Origin: Wukongibacter sp050859025
GTDB taxonomy: Bacteria; Bacillota; Clostridia; Peptostreptococcales; Caminicellaceae
Direction: 5' to 3'
Length of the DNA: 64,000 bases
NCBI RefSeq assembly: GCF_050859025.1
Contig: NZ_CP138200.1
Coordinates: 5,084,001 to 5,148,000 of the forward strand
Both the position numbers and the translations under genes were made by a program. Below the pieces are notes generated by a model, which worked only from the letters and a program-made list of their open reading frames with translations, was not told the origin of the DNA and made no database searches. This document shows, piece by piece, positions 1-8,221 of the stretch (position 1 is its first letter; every line of letters begins with the position of its first letter).

Positions 1-26
1 TAATGACTTCCTCAAATTGTAAATTG

Positions 27-182
27 CTACAATTCATAGTTAATAATTTGCCCTTCTCTTTTTAAATTTTCTTTTGCATATGATATCTTATTTTCTGTTA
101 TATATATGCCAGTTACATTATGTCCTTCTTCACCAAGTATAGTTGGAAAAAATCCAGAACCTGTACCGTTTGCCAATGCCTT
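27..182 (-). pseudogene. SAM-dependent methyltransferase fragment
   Basis: Reading the minus strand in one frame gives about 50 codons ending in TAG. They begin ALANGTGSGFFPTILGEEGH and continue through VTGIYITENKISYAKENL. This is the motif I glycine loop (GTGSGFF) followed by the acidic/ribose-contact strand of class I SAM methyltransferases. The fragment has no start codon, lacks the catalytic half, and its upstream part at 183 onward does not continue in frame. I infer a decayed relic of a small-molecule or tRNA-type methyltransferase. The family is clear; the substrate cannot be told. Confidence 0.55.
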
Positions 183-261
183 TTTATTGTTTTAAAGGAC
201 AAATAGGATATACTTTATGGGAAAATATATCTCAGTGCTGAAAGAGAATTAAGAGCAAATT

Positions 262-280
262 AAAAGGACTGAGTCCTTTT
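262..280. terminator. short perfect hairpin, bidirectional terminator candidate
   Basis: AAAAGGAC at 262-269 pairs with GTCCTTTT at 273-280 across a 3-base loop. It has A-rich and T-rich sides, so it could end transcription in either direction. It lies 100 bases downstream of the secreted-protein gene at 382-1995. Confidence 0.4.
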
Positions 281-381
281 CAATTTAGAACTCAATCCTT
301 CGCTGCTCAAATTAAATATGCTTACCTTTTTGGGATCACCTCAAGATGTCCCATGTCACCTAGTAAAGTTATAGATTATTA

Positions 382-1995
382 TTAAGGTGTAACATTATAA
401 GGCTTGGCATATGTTTTTGGAAATTCTACTTTTTGGGTCATTGTAATACTTTCTGGATTTGAAGTGACAACATCACCACTGCTATTAATAGGATACATCT
501 TTCCGGTTATTTCATATAACAAACCGCTTTCTGTGACATAGATTGATGCGCCATCATATCCTGCTTCAATAAATGATTCAGGTAGTTTAAATGTATTATT
601 GATAGTTACCGTATTAGATTCTTTAGTAGTAGTGCTTGTTGAGTTTGTTATCGTTTTACTACGATTATGTCCACAACTTAGCTTTAAGAAACCGAAAACC
701 TTGGCTGTTAGTGATGCAGAGAAATTACTTGTCTTTTGTTTTATCTTTTCCACCTGATGTGTTGTAGCTACGGTTTTAGAATCTTGATAATTTTGCTCCA
801 TACCCGGCAGCATAGGATAATGAATTTGCTGGCCTGGTAAATCAACAGAATAATTGGAATCTACTAAATGACTATCCTCTATCACCATCTTATAATAATC
901 TCCATTATCGTATATAACTTTCTCTACACCTTTTGGAACTAGATAAATAGGCTTATTTAAAAGGATTTGTGGGTTATCTTCTAAATACCACGGTATAGTT
1001 ACCCCTTGTATTTCTGGCCAATAGACTCTAAAGGTTACTACAGTATTATTATTTTCACAATATGGAAAATAGCTATTGGTACCATTCCGATTCATTTCTT
1101 CCCATTGTTTTAAAGAGCAGTGGGCTGTATGGCCACTAGCAAGGTCAAGATGTACTATGCGAGTATCTTCAGGCTCATCTATTGGGTCTGGCATGCCAGG
1201 TTCATCGGGTGCTGGCAATAACATATCTGAACCATTTATTATCTTCATGCATCGATTGCATCGATAATCTTTTCCGGACTTTGTCTTATTAGTATAATAA
1301 ATATTGGTGTAACCTAAATATTTATTATCTGTGGTATTGGGCATGGATACCACTGCTTCAATATCATAGACATAGGTATTTGTAAATACATAAAAGTCAA
1401 CACCATTGCAGTTATCATATTGAGTTAATTTAGGTACTCCTAATGTAATTTGACTTTCGCTAGCCTCCTTTGTTAATTCATTGGTTGTATCAGATTTACT
1501 AAAAGACTTCGAGGTATTATATCCTAATGAGCTTCCTACAGCAGCACCAATCAAATCACTTACTACTTTTGTATCTGATGCTTCGGCAATCTCTGCCCCA
1601 AATGAAAAACCTCTTGCTTTTTTCGTAATATTGGATGTAGTAACGGCAGTGCTGTATTCAATTGTTTTATTCGTAGCATTCACTTGACCATTAGCTATAG
1701 AAGCCATACGAGTAAAATTCGTATAGGGCTGCTTGTCTGTTTCTTCAGCATTATATGTAACTTTGGTCACTTTAAACTTATAGGGAATTCCATCTACATT
1801 GAATTCAGTATAATTTGAGAAATTCAATGTTGGAGCTCCAGAGGATTTGATTTTACCCATTAATACAAACTCCTCATTACTATTAAGCGAATAATACATT
1901 ATGCCAGGTGAATCAATAGCTTGTATCTTAATTGGAGCTATTAAATTCACTACCATGCAAGCCATTAAAAGCAATACGGTAATTCGATGTTTCAT
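382..1995 (-). CDS. large secreted protein with two Ser/Thr-rich amphipathic segments
   Basis: 537 residues with a clear Sec signal peptide (basic start, hydrophobic stretch, IKIQA cleavage region near residue 26). The start is fixed by AGGAGAGG six bases upstream of ATG. I do not recognise a named domain. Two regions (about residues 100-185 and 405-480) are rich in alternating Ser/Thr and hydrophobic residues, including FSASLTAKVFGFLKLSCGHN and a TITNSTSTTT run. Similar patterns occur in aerolysin/ETX-type pore formers, but that is only an impression. A CNRCMK cysteine pair near residue 248 and further cysteines suggest a small disulfide or metal knuckle. It stands alone, with a terminator-like hairpin downstream. 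Smaller exported proteins with comparable segments lie at 18646-19524 and 49542-50123. Confidence 0.75.
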   Translation of the reverse strand: MKHRITVLLLMACMVVNLIAPIKIQAIDSPGIMYYSLNSNEEFVLMGKIKSSGAPTLNFSNYTEFNVDGIPYKFKVTKVTYNAEETDKQPYTNFTRMASIANGQVNATNKTIEYSTAVTTSNITKKARGFSFGAEIAEASDTKVVSDLIGAAVGSSLGYNTSKSFSKSDTTNELTKEASESQITLGVPKLTQYDNCNGVDFYVFTNTYVYDIEAVVSMPNTTDNKYLGYTNIYYTNKTKSGKDYRCNRCMKIINGSDMLLPAPDEPGMPDPIDEPEDTRIVHLDLASGHTAHCSLKQWEEMNRNGTNSYFPYCENNNTVVTFRVYWPEIQGVTIPWYLEDNPQILLNKPIYLVPKGVEKVIYDNGDYYKMVIEDSHLVDSNYSVDLPGQQIHYPMLPGMEQNYQDSKTVATTHQVEKIKQKTSNFSASLTAKVFGFLKLSCGHNRSKTITNSTSTTTKESNTVTINNTFKLPESFIEAGYDGASIYVTESGLLYEITGKMYPINSSGDVVTSNPESITMTQKVEFPKTYAKPYNVTP

Positions 1996-2331
1996 ATAAA
2001 CCTCTCCTTTCTTAAACTTTTAATATTTTTGATTACAATTTTAGTATAACATAATTTTAATAATTTTGTTATATTTTTGAAATAATTTTAAAACATGTTA
2101 GTTTTTACATTTTTTGTTAAGGTTAAGAAGGAGTTGTAAAGTCTTAAATGAGTTTTTGATATACTCGTCATATACTCAGAAGAAATTGTTGGCATTTTTC
2201 TAAGACTTATATGAAAATGTCAATAACCCTTCTAGATATTTTATTTACAGCTTAAGTCAATTATTAAGAAAAAAAGTTGCATAAAATAGTAGAAATATAT
2301 AAAAATTATAACTTTTTGAGAAATAAACCGA

Positions 2332-2395
2332 GGTCTGTTTCTCATAATTTCGTTATCCTAATAAACATAAATAACAAAATTATAAAATCCAGACC
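2332..2395. repeat. repeat family C, long stem-loop, copy 1
   Basis: A 64-base imperfect inverted repeat opens GGTCTG and closes CCAGACC. Inner arms ATAATTT and AAATTAT flank a loop CCTAATAAACATAA. A second copy with a better-paired stem lies 50 kb away at 52870-52933, with an almost identical loop. Conservation of stem and loop at distant non-coding sites suggests a small mobile palindrome rather than a gene-specific terminator. Confidence 0.7.
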
Positions 2396-2411
2396 CCAAT
2401 CATTTCTTTAT

Positions 2412-2517
2412 ATCTTTAGTCTGATACAATACACTTTTTCTCGTTTATCATCTCAGCTTACTCATAGTATTAATACTTTTTCTTTAAAGAAGCTTCTTAG
2501 TTTGACTATATATCAAA
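2412..2517. repeat. repeat family D, copy 1
   Basis: About 105 bases from CTTTAGTCTGAT to ATATATCAAAA match 11507-11613 with scattered substitutions and small indels, including the shared core AGCTTCTTA near the right end. It directly follows the family C stem-loop. There is no open frame on either strand that looks like a protein, so a degenerate non-coding repeat is the best description. The rest of 1996-2531 is AT-rich leader of the flanking genes. Confidence 0.55.
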
Positions 2518-2532
2518 AAATACCCACATATA

Positions 2533-2883
2533 CTATTCTAACTTATATTCCGTAATCAATTCTTTCTTTGATGATTTTGAGCTTGGCATTTGTTTTAAAA
2601 GCTCTATTATCTCTTTTTTAAATTTTAATATTTCTTTGTCAAATGAAATAGGATTTAAAATTCTTAAGGCATCTAATTCCCAACCTTCTTCAATTACTTT
2701 AATTATTTTATTGTTTAATCCTAATTCGCTAAATATTCTAGAAGTATATGGATTAAATAAATAATCTTCACTGTCATCAATACTTATTACCTTTTCTTCA
2801 ACAGCTGTTAATAACCCTAACAATATTATTCCTACCATCTTTTCTATTTCATCTTTTCCTGAAATATTCATACTTATATGCAT
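2533..2883 (-). CDS. DUF3969-like small protein, probable immunity partner
   Basis: 116 residues, acidic, all-helical in appearance. The features that recall the DUF3969 family are an N-terminal beta-like segment (MHISMNISGKDEIEK), a hydrophobic helix (VGIILLGLLTAVEE), then IDDSEDYLFNPYTSR and a final charged helix. An AGGAGG ribosome site lies just upstream. It sits 15 bases downstream of the toxin-tip fragment at 2899-3210 on the same strand. That is the usual toxin-then-immunity order of polymorphic toxin loci in Firmicutes. Immunity function is inferred from that pairing. The family assignment is from memory of the pattern. Confidence 0.6.
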   Translation of the reverse strand: MHISMNISGKDEIEKMVGIILLGLLTAVEEKVISIDDSEDYLFNPYTSRIFSELGLNNKIIKVIEEGWELDALRILNPISFDKEILKFKKEIIELLKQMPSSKSSKKELITEYKLE

Positions 2884-2898
2884 AACCGTATCCTCCTC

Positions 2899-3210
2899 TT
2901 ACCAAGTGCTCCATTTACCTTTTACTTTAACATCAAACACCTTTCCTGATCTACTTTGAAAATAATGTATTGAGATTTTTTTGCCACTAGCATCGTAGCC
3001 ATTTTTATAAATTTTATGCCAAGTCCCTGATTCTATTTTTCTCAATTCATCTAATAACGGTTTATTCTTAACAGTGAATTTTTTAGTGCCATTTGTTGCT
3101 GGTTTAAATCCATTAGGATATGCAGGAGACTTTTTAATCGAGTCATATACATGTCTAATTCTTAAATTTTCTGTACTTTGAGAGAGTATATCTTGTGAAC
3201 GCTTCATCAA
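2899..3210 (-). CDS. C-terminal polymorphic-toxin domain fragment
   Basis: The 103-residue open frame starts inside a longer decayed gene. Codons upstream to about 3283 continue in frame as a Gly/Ala-rich hydrophobic stretch (GGVTVVAALAGVSFIS) that joins many LXG or deaminase-type toxins to their tips. The tip itself reads PNGFKPATNGTKKF, KIESGTWHKIYKNGYD, ISIHYFQSRSGKVFDVK. It is a small basic alpha/beta module with conserved-looking His, Trp and Tyr and no cysteines. I do not recognise the exact toxin class; a nuclease is plausible because the tip is basic. An in-frame TAG upstream means only this tip could be translated. The likely immunity gene follows directly. Confidence 0.55.
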   Translation of the reverse strand: MMKRSQDILSQSTENLRIRHVYDSIKKSPAYPNGFKPATNGTKKFTVKNKPLLDELRKIESGTWHKIYKNGYDASGKKISIHYFQSRSGKVFDVKVKGKWSTW

Positions 3211-3282
3211 TTTTGATGAAATAAAAGAAACTCCTGCTAGTGCTGCTACAACTGTAACTCCTCCATCAGTAGGGACAGAAGC

Positions 3283-3470
3283 CTATAATGAAGTATCATC
3301 CCAGCCACCAATCTCACTATAAACCCACTTCTCACCTTCTGAGTCATCTTCATTTCCAGACTCATTAGAATAGCCTATTCTATCATGATCGCTATCATAT
3401 AACTTTAACTTATAATTTTCACCCTTTGCAATATATTGTATTCTATATCTGTACTTATATATATTGATAT
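3283..3470 (-). pseudogene. upstream remnant of the toxin gene or of a fused neighbour
   Basis: The minus strand reads about 60 codons in the same frame as the toxin tip (RYRIQYIAKGENYKLKLYDS, then YSNESGNEDDSEGEKWVYSE, then GGWDDTSL) before a TAG at about 3281-3283. No start codon or ribosome site is seen and the frame is lost further upstream. It may be the body of the same toxin or a different gene joined by rearrangement. Confidence 0.4.
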
Positions 3471-3480
3471 CTTTTTATAC

Positions 3481-5133
3481 CTAATTTATATCTTTTTTCG
3501 CTTCTTCAATTATTTCATTAGGAAACCCTACGAATTTTAAGAGTTTTATAGCATTTTGGGAATAGGATGCTCCCTTATATAACTTATAATCAAAAATAAT
3601 ATCATTTTCTTCCATTTGTTCGGTAAAGTGATAATTATCATATACCTGATCTAATATTCGCGTTAACTCAATATCATGAGAAGCAACAATTGCAACACAA
3701 TTCTTTCTGTGTAAAAACCTTAATATAGAAGCAGAAGCAGCAATTCTTTCTTCTGTATTAGTTCCACGTAAAATTTCATCTATAATACATATGACTAACC
3801 TGTCTTCATTTAAACTATCAATAATACGTTTCAAGTACTTTATTTCCTTAATATAATAACTTTCTCCTGACATCAAATCATCACGAACTGCCATAGAAGT
3901 AACCACCATTGCATTTGGTATAAACATCTGCCTAGCCATACATGTGTTTATATTTTGTGCAAGAATTACATTGATGGCAATAGCTTTTATAAAAGTTGAT
4001 TTTCCTGATGCATTGGAACCCGTAATAATACAACTGTTATCTAAGTTGATTGTATTGGTTACTGGTTCCTCAATAAGTGAATGATAAAGCTCCTTCATAT
4101 GAAATACATGCTCTTCACTAAATTTTGGTAGACAATAAAGGGTAAGACTCTCTCTAAAAGAGACTATAGTAATTGCTACCTCAATATCACCAAGAATCCT
4201 ATATAGCTCCATAAAGTCAGTTTGTCTTTTAGTCAAGAGACAAATGAACTTATCATATTGGACAAAATCCAATAAAGTTGCACCAATTAAGTAGTCATAT
4301 ATTATACCCAAAATATCTCCTGATAAAGCAAGATCTTTTCTATTCTGAATAAAGCTGATAATATTCGAAATTCTTTTAAAGGGAGCGGCTACTTTCATTA
4401 TATCTAAGAAAATTTTTTCATAAGAGAACTTTTTTGTATTAGCAATTCTATTTCCTGTACTTATTACTCCAACAATACCTTTAAGCATATTAAGATGAAT
4501 CTCATACTTCATCTTGCCTATGATGTAAATGATTAAATTTATGAGATATATACTCACAGTCAGAAGGAAAAGTGACGGCTCTTGCAAAATAATCGCTGGG
4601 AAAATTGATAAAACTAATAATATCTGCATAGTTTTGTACTTCCAAATACCTGAAACCCTATAATTATCCAATTGGTTCATAAATTTGGGTATATAATAGT
4701 CCTTACTATTTTTCCCAAGATTAGAAAACAAAAGTTGTACTTCTTCTCTTTCATTATCATTAGATTTAAAAAATGAAATTTTTCTTTCAAGTAATTCTCT
4801 ATAAAAATTATCTTTAGGTAAATAGTGTAGTTTAGAGTATAATATCTGCTCACCTAAAAAAGAATTGCATTGATTAATTCTTGCAAATACATGATTCATT
4901 TCTAAATCATTCCATGTTATGTCATCTATCTTTTCATTATCTTCAATTGATTCTTTATATTCATTCCAATAATAACTTATATTTTCAAAATCATATTTTA
5001 CAATTTTAGGTTTTGTACCAAATTGGTCTTTTAGTTTCAAACGCAACTTTTTGATTCTAGTTTTTGGCTCAAATATGACTAAGTAGAAGAAGATGAAAAT
5101 AAATATGCCTATAACCATTATTGTTGTTTGCAT
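3481..5133 (-). CDS. membrane-anchored MutS-family ATPase
   Basis: 550 residues. The C-terminal half is a MutS/ABC-type ATPase: Walker A GSNASGKST at about residues 371-379, the ST-motif region, Walker B IIDEILRGTNTEER at about 450-463, then ASHDIEL. The N-terminus carries one transmembrane helix (IMVIGIFIFIFFYLVIF). Two further hydrophobic helices lie at about residues 166-208. There is a MutS-type helical lever region, but no mismatch-recognition domain and no Smr nuclease domain, so it is neither MutS nor MutS2. Such membrane MutS homologues are widespread in Firmicutes and their role is unknown. It has no close operon partner: the next gene upstream is 150 bases away. Confidence 0.85.
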   Translation of the reverse strand: MQTTIMVIGIFIFIFFYLVIFEPKTRIKKLRLKLKDQFGTKPKIVKYDFENISYYWNEYKESIEDNEKIDDITWNDLEMNHVFARINQCNSFLGEQILYSKLHYLPKDNFYRELLERKISFFKSNDNEREEVQLLFSNLGKNSKDYYIPKFMNQLDNYRVSGIWKYKTMQILLVLSIFPAIILQEPSLFLLTVSIYLINLIIYIIGKMKYEIHLNMLKGIVGVISTGNRIANTKKFSYEKIFLDIMKVAAPFKRISNIISFIQNRKDLALSGDILGIIYDYLIGATLLDFVQYDKFICLLTKRQTDFMELYRILGDIEVAITIVSFRESLTLYCLPKFSEEHVFHMKELYHSLIEEPVTNTINLDNSCIITGSNASGKSTFIKAIAINVILAQNINTCMARQMFIPNAMVVTSMAVRDDLMSGESYYIKEIKYLKRIIDSLNEDRLVICIIDEILRGTNTEERIAASASILRFLHRKNCVAIVASHDIELTRILDQVYDNYHFTEQMEENDIIFDYKLYKGASYSQNAIKLLKFVGFPNEIIEEAKKDIN

Positions 5134-5281
5134 TTTTTCTGCTTTCTTCCTTTCGTTTTTTATTATGATTTAGCTGATACCATCAGTACTTATCATAACA
5201 TATTGAATAAATATCTTCATTTAAAGTATCTCTTATTATAATCAAGCTTCATTATAGCTCACTTGCTGTTAACTTAGATTA

Positions 5282-5992
5282 TTACTTAACACCTATATGC
5301 TTTTTTAGCCATTGTCTAAAAAATTGTAATTGTTCTTCTGTATGAAAATAATGTTCTCCACTTTTCATTATCTCTAAATTACAATCAAAGCAGTTTACAA
5401 ATTCAGATACTATATCAGACTCACATAATTTATCTTCAGAGCCATAAAGAATTGCTGTTGGCTTATCCCAAGCAACAATAGGATGTTCCTTCACATAGCA
5501 GTAATAATCCCAATAAAGTGTTTGTCCACTAGGTGTCAGAATTTCTTTTTCTGCTTTTAATCTATTCTCACCTATGTTAAACCATGTCATCATATTATTT
5601 ATGATACGTTCCATATTTACCACTGGAGATAGAAACAAACATTGTTTTAGCGGCTCCTTGCTATATGCTAGTAAAGTAAAGTATGCCCCCATACTACATG
5701 CAAATACACTTATATTATTTGATAATAATTGTGCATAACTCATAATGGTATTAAGGTCTTGGACACAATTTTGAACTTTGCAAGCATAAGTTTCATTCTT
5801 ACGATCCCCATGTTCAGGCAAATCGAAACTAATCACTTGATAATCCATTGCTACTGCTTCTTCTGCAAATATAACAATAGCGTCGTCTGCCTTATTTGAC
5901 ATATTACCGTGTACCACTACAAATAATGAATCTGATTTGTCTCCCCACAAAATTGCAGGGATATTGTCTATTTTCAAGTTCTGTCTTTTCAT
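5282..5992 (-). CDS. alpha/beta hydrolase
   Basis: 236 residues. The start is set at the second in-frame ATG because AAAGGAG lies seven bases before it. The fold is read from the oxyanion-loop strand VVVHGN, DLPEHGD, the nucleophile elbow ACSMGAYF (Ser in the A-C-S-M-G context), the acid strand AILYGSEDKL and the C-terminal histidine GEHYFHTEEQ. These order correctly as Ser-Asp-His. No signal peptide is present, so it is cytoplasmic. It resembles small serine esterases or carboxylesterase-like hydrolases. The substrate cannot be told from sequence or neighbours. Confidence 0.85.
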   Translation of the reverse strand: MKRQNLKIDNIPAILWGDKSDSLFVVVHGNMSNKADDAIVIFAEEAVAMDYQVISFDLPEHGDRKNETYACKVQNCVQDLNTIMSYAQLLSNNISVFACSMGAYFTLLAYSKEPLKQCLFLSPVVNMERIINNMMTWFNIGENRLKAEKEILTPSGQTLYWDYYCYVKEHPIVAWDKPTAILYGSEDKLCESDIVSEFVNCFDCNLEIMKSGEHYFHTEEQLQFFRQWLKKHIGVK

Positions 5993-6281
5993 TACAATCT
6001 CCTTTATAAAATCCAAAAACTATATTTCAATAGCCGATAATTATTGATTACAGTTCAGATATTTTTTAACTACTTTTTCCAATAAAATTATAACCTTATT
6101 TCTCTTAATTTATCTAGTTCATAAATAATTCTGTAATAAAGTTATCCAGAAATCGTAATATTACTTAAAATAGAAACAGTATTTTTATATCATTCAAATT
6201 GACAACATAGAAATACCTCTTGTTTTTATTAAACTAATAACAACAAGTCACTTGACCTGCTGCTTTAAAACTCTTTACACC

Positions 6282-6812
6282 CTATATACCATAGCCTCCA
6301 GTGATTGGATCTTTGAAAAGTGGTATACGAGGAGGACTAAAGGTAAAAATCACAAATGCTAGAGCAAGAAGTACTATTGCTATAAATGAAATGATATTTA
6401 CTACGATACTGACATCTGAACTAGCTGTTGTAATTTTATATCCAATGTATTGACTAATGATTACGCTGATTATAAATATTGATATATCCATTACAAGGCA
6501 GTTATCTCCAAGAATTCCCGTGTATGTGTAAAACAAGGAAACTATTAATAGTAGACCTAGATAAAATGAAATAGCTTTTGCAGTAACATAGTTATTATAG
6601 TCTTTTCCTATAAATAGGTATTCTATGATTTGAAAAGTAAATGCTGGCCAAAACAATAACTTTAGATGTTCCCAAGTACTTTCGTTTACTGCACTAAAGA
6701 TTCCAACAAAAGTATTATTACCTGAACATTCATACGTAAAATGAAGTAGTGTACCAAACAATATAATAAATACTATCCCTACAATGTACCACTTTTTAAT
6801 ATTATCATTCAT
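6282..6812 (-). CDS. DUF6512-type membrane protein
   Basis: 176 residues with five or six hydrophobic helices. Family-like signatures are the N-terminal LHFTYECSGNNTFVGIFSAV, then NESTWEHLKLLFWPAF, and the C-terminal FTFSPPRIPLFKDPITGGYG. That ending is what I associate with the DUF6512 family of clostridial integral membrane proteins. No catalytic motif is apparent. The gene is monocistronic. The 265 bases between it and the hydrolase gene show no feature. Function unknown. Confidence 0.75.
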   Translation of the reverse strand: MNDNIKKWYIVGIVFIILFGTLLHFTYECSGNNTFVGIFSAVNESTWEHLKLLFWPAFTFQIIEYLFIGKDYNNYVTAKAISFYLGLLLIVSLFYTYTGILGDNCLVMDISIFIISVIISQYIGYKITTASSDVSIVVNIISFIAIVLLALAFVIFTFSPPRIPLFKDPITGGYGI

Positions 6813-7149
6813 CAGCTATCACCTCATAATTATAACTATGAGGCACTTATTCGTAATATACTTGATATAAAACCTGTTCACAAAAATTCTCTAACAATAA
6901 TTTTATTACTAATTACAGCTTTTGGTTCAGCAAAATCTATTAAATAGACTTTTATTGCTATTAAACAAATATTAATCAATTATATAGAAAGCTCTTCCTT
7001 TTCATAATAACATCATTCCTTAGGTAACAGTATACATATTTATAATCAACAATACTATATTTAGTGCATACTTGTAAGGTATAATAGATTAAACAATAGA
7101 AAATCATATCCCATTTTTGCTTAATAAATAAGATTCTATAGTTAATAAA
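6813..7149. other. AT-rich spacer
   Basis: Divergent spacer between the DUF6512 gene and the acetyltransferase transcription unit. A 60-codon minus frame at 6976-7158 is rich in Tyr, Cys and Ile and has no ribosome site. I regard it as chance. Confidence 0.4.
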
Positions 7150-7178
7150 TTGTATCATTGTATAATATATGGTATAAT
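7150..7178 (+). promoter_or_regulatory. sigma-A promoter for leader peptide and acetyltransferase
   Basis: TTGTAT at 7150-7155 and a perfect TATAAT at 7173-7178 are separated by 17 bases. The start point would fall just before the leader-peptide ribosome site. Confidence 0.7.
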
Positions 7179-7210
7179 CCCAATATTACTTAAAGAAAGG
7201 AAGCTTTTTT

Positions 7211-7255
7211 ATGATGAGTAAAAAGAGCATTGTATCAAGAGGGGTATTTGAATAA
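7211..7255 (+). CDS. 14-residue leader peptide MMSKKSIVSRGVFE
   Basis: A 14-codon frame with an AAAGAAAGGAAG ribosome site begins 33 bases after the promoter and ends with TAA inside the left arm of the hairpin at 7250-7304. This layout (promoter, tiny ORF, hairpin, structural gene) is that of translation-coupled attenuators ahead of inducible resistance genes in Firmicutes. That the peptide is translated and regulatory is inference. Confidence 0.5.
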   Translation: MMSKKSIVSRGVFE

Positions 7256-7304
7256 CACGCCTTAGATACTATTTGAACATACATTATCACTTTGCGTGTT
7301 ATTC
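7250..7304 (+). promoter_or_regulatory. leader hairpin, attenuator candidate
   Basis: GAATAACACGC at 7250-7260 is perfectly complementary to GCGTGTTATTC at 7294-7304, followed by a short T-rich stretch. The left arm overlaps the last codons of the leader peptide, so a ribosome stalled or terminating there would block the stem. This would couple leader translation to read-through into the acetyltransferase. Confidence 0.55.
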
Positions 7305-7363
7305 TTTTACCTCTATAAAATTGGTTGAGTAAATAAATAACATATCAAAGGAGTATAGTAAAA

Positions 7364-7969
7364 ATGAATATATCAATTAGATCGGAAAATGAAAATGATT
7401 TTAAAAATGTAGAGAATATGACAAGAGAGGCATTTTGGGATTTATATAAACCTGGTTGTGTCGAACATCTAATAGTTCATAAAATCAGAAAGACAAATGC
7501 CTTTATCAAAGAATTAGATTTTGTTGCATGTGATGCAAAAAAAATTGTTGGTAATGTAATTTATTCAAAAGCAATGGTAATTAATGAAAATAATGAAGAG
7601 TTTGAAGTGCTGTGCATGGGGCCTCTTGGGGTATTGCCTTCCTATCAAGGTAAAGGAATTGGAGCTTTACTTATGAAACATTCTATCAAAGCTGCCAAAG
7701 CATTAGGTTATAATGCAATCGTAATTTTTGGTAATCCAAACTATTATCATCGCTTTGGTTTTGAAAGTGCTGAGAAGTATAATATTCAAACGTCATCTGG
7801 AGACAATTTTGAAGCTTTCATGGCATTAGAGCTATATGAAGGTTCCCTTGAAAAAGTTACAGGTAAATTTTACGCCGACTCTGTTTTTGAAATAGATAAG
7901 AAAGAATTAAATATTTTCGAAAAACGGTTTCCATTTAAGGAAAAACATTTTTTCCGTAAACAATCATAG
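7364..7969 (+). CDS. GNAT N-acetyltransferase (YhbS-like)
   Basis: 201 residues. The acetyl-CoA binding motif A is explicit: MGPLGVLPSYQGKGIGALLM, followed by a basic helix and the strand IVIFGNPNYYHRFGF, which is typical of YhbS-type GNAT enzymes. An AAGGAG ribosome site lies about ten bases upstream. It is the only structural gene behind the promoter, leader peptide and hairpin at 7150-7304, which suggests inducible expression, perhaps by an antibiotic or metabolite it acetylates. A perfect terminator follows at 8027. The acceptor substrate is unknown. Confidence 0.85.
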   Translation: MNISIRSENENDFKNVENMTREAFWDLYKPGCVEHLIVHKIRKTNAFIKELDFVACDAKKIVGNVIYSKAMVINENNEEFEVLCMGPLGVLPSYQGKGIGALLMKHSIKAAKALGYNAIVIFGNPNYYHRFGFESAEKYNIQTSSGDNFEAFMALELYEGSLEKVTGKFYADSVFEIDKKELNIFEKRFPFKEKHFFRKQS

Positions 7970-8026
7970 TAGGTATAACAAGTTATTAAGTAGCTAATTA
8001 GCAACATTCTTTAAAAAGAAATGAGG

Positions 8027-8047
8027 GGGAAGTCAAAATGACTTCCC
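8027..8047 (+). terminator. terminator of the acetyltransferase gene
   Basis: GGGAAGTCA pairs with TGACTTCCC across a three-base AAA loop, followed by a T-rich tract (AAAAATTTTTTC). Confidence 0.7.
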
Positions 8048-8221
8048 TTAAAAATTTTTTCAATATTATTCTCAAATATAGAAGTGTCAAGAATTCCGTC
8101 TCCTTGACATCATTGATTTTCCTTGCTTCATATTTTCCTTGCTTCATAAGTAATCTTTACAACACAATCATATCTATGAAGAATTTGACACTCTTCAGTT
8201 TTCCATGTTCTAGATGTGATT

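Noticed and set aside
2277..2555. 92-codon plus-strand ORF
   Set aside because: Runs through the family C and D repeats and lacks a ribosome site; composition is that of AT-rich non-coding DNA.
3481..5133. Assignment as MutS2 or mismatch-repair MutS
   Set aside because: No mismatch-recognition or Smr domain, and an N-terminal membrane anchor; only the ATPase is shared.
6976..7158. 60-codon minus-strand ORF
   Set aside because: No ribosome site, no family pattern, and it overlaps the acetyltransferase promoter.
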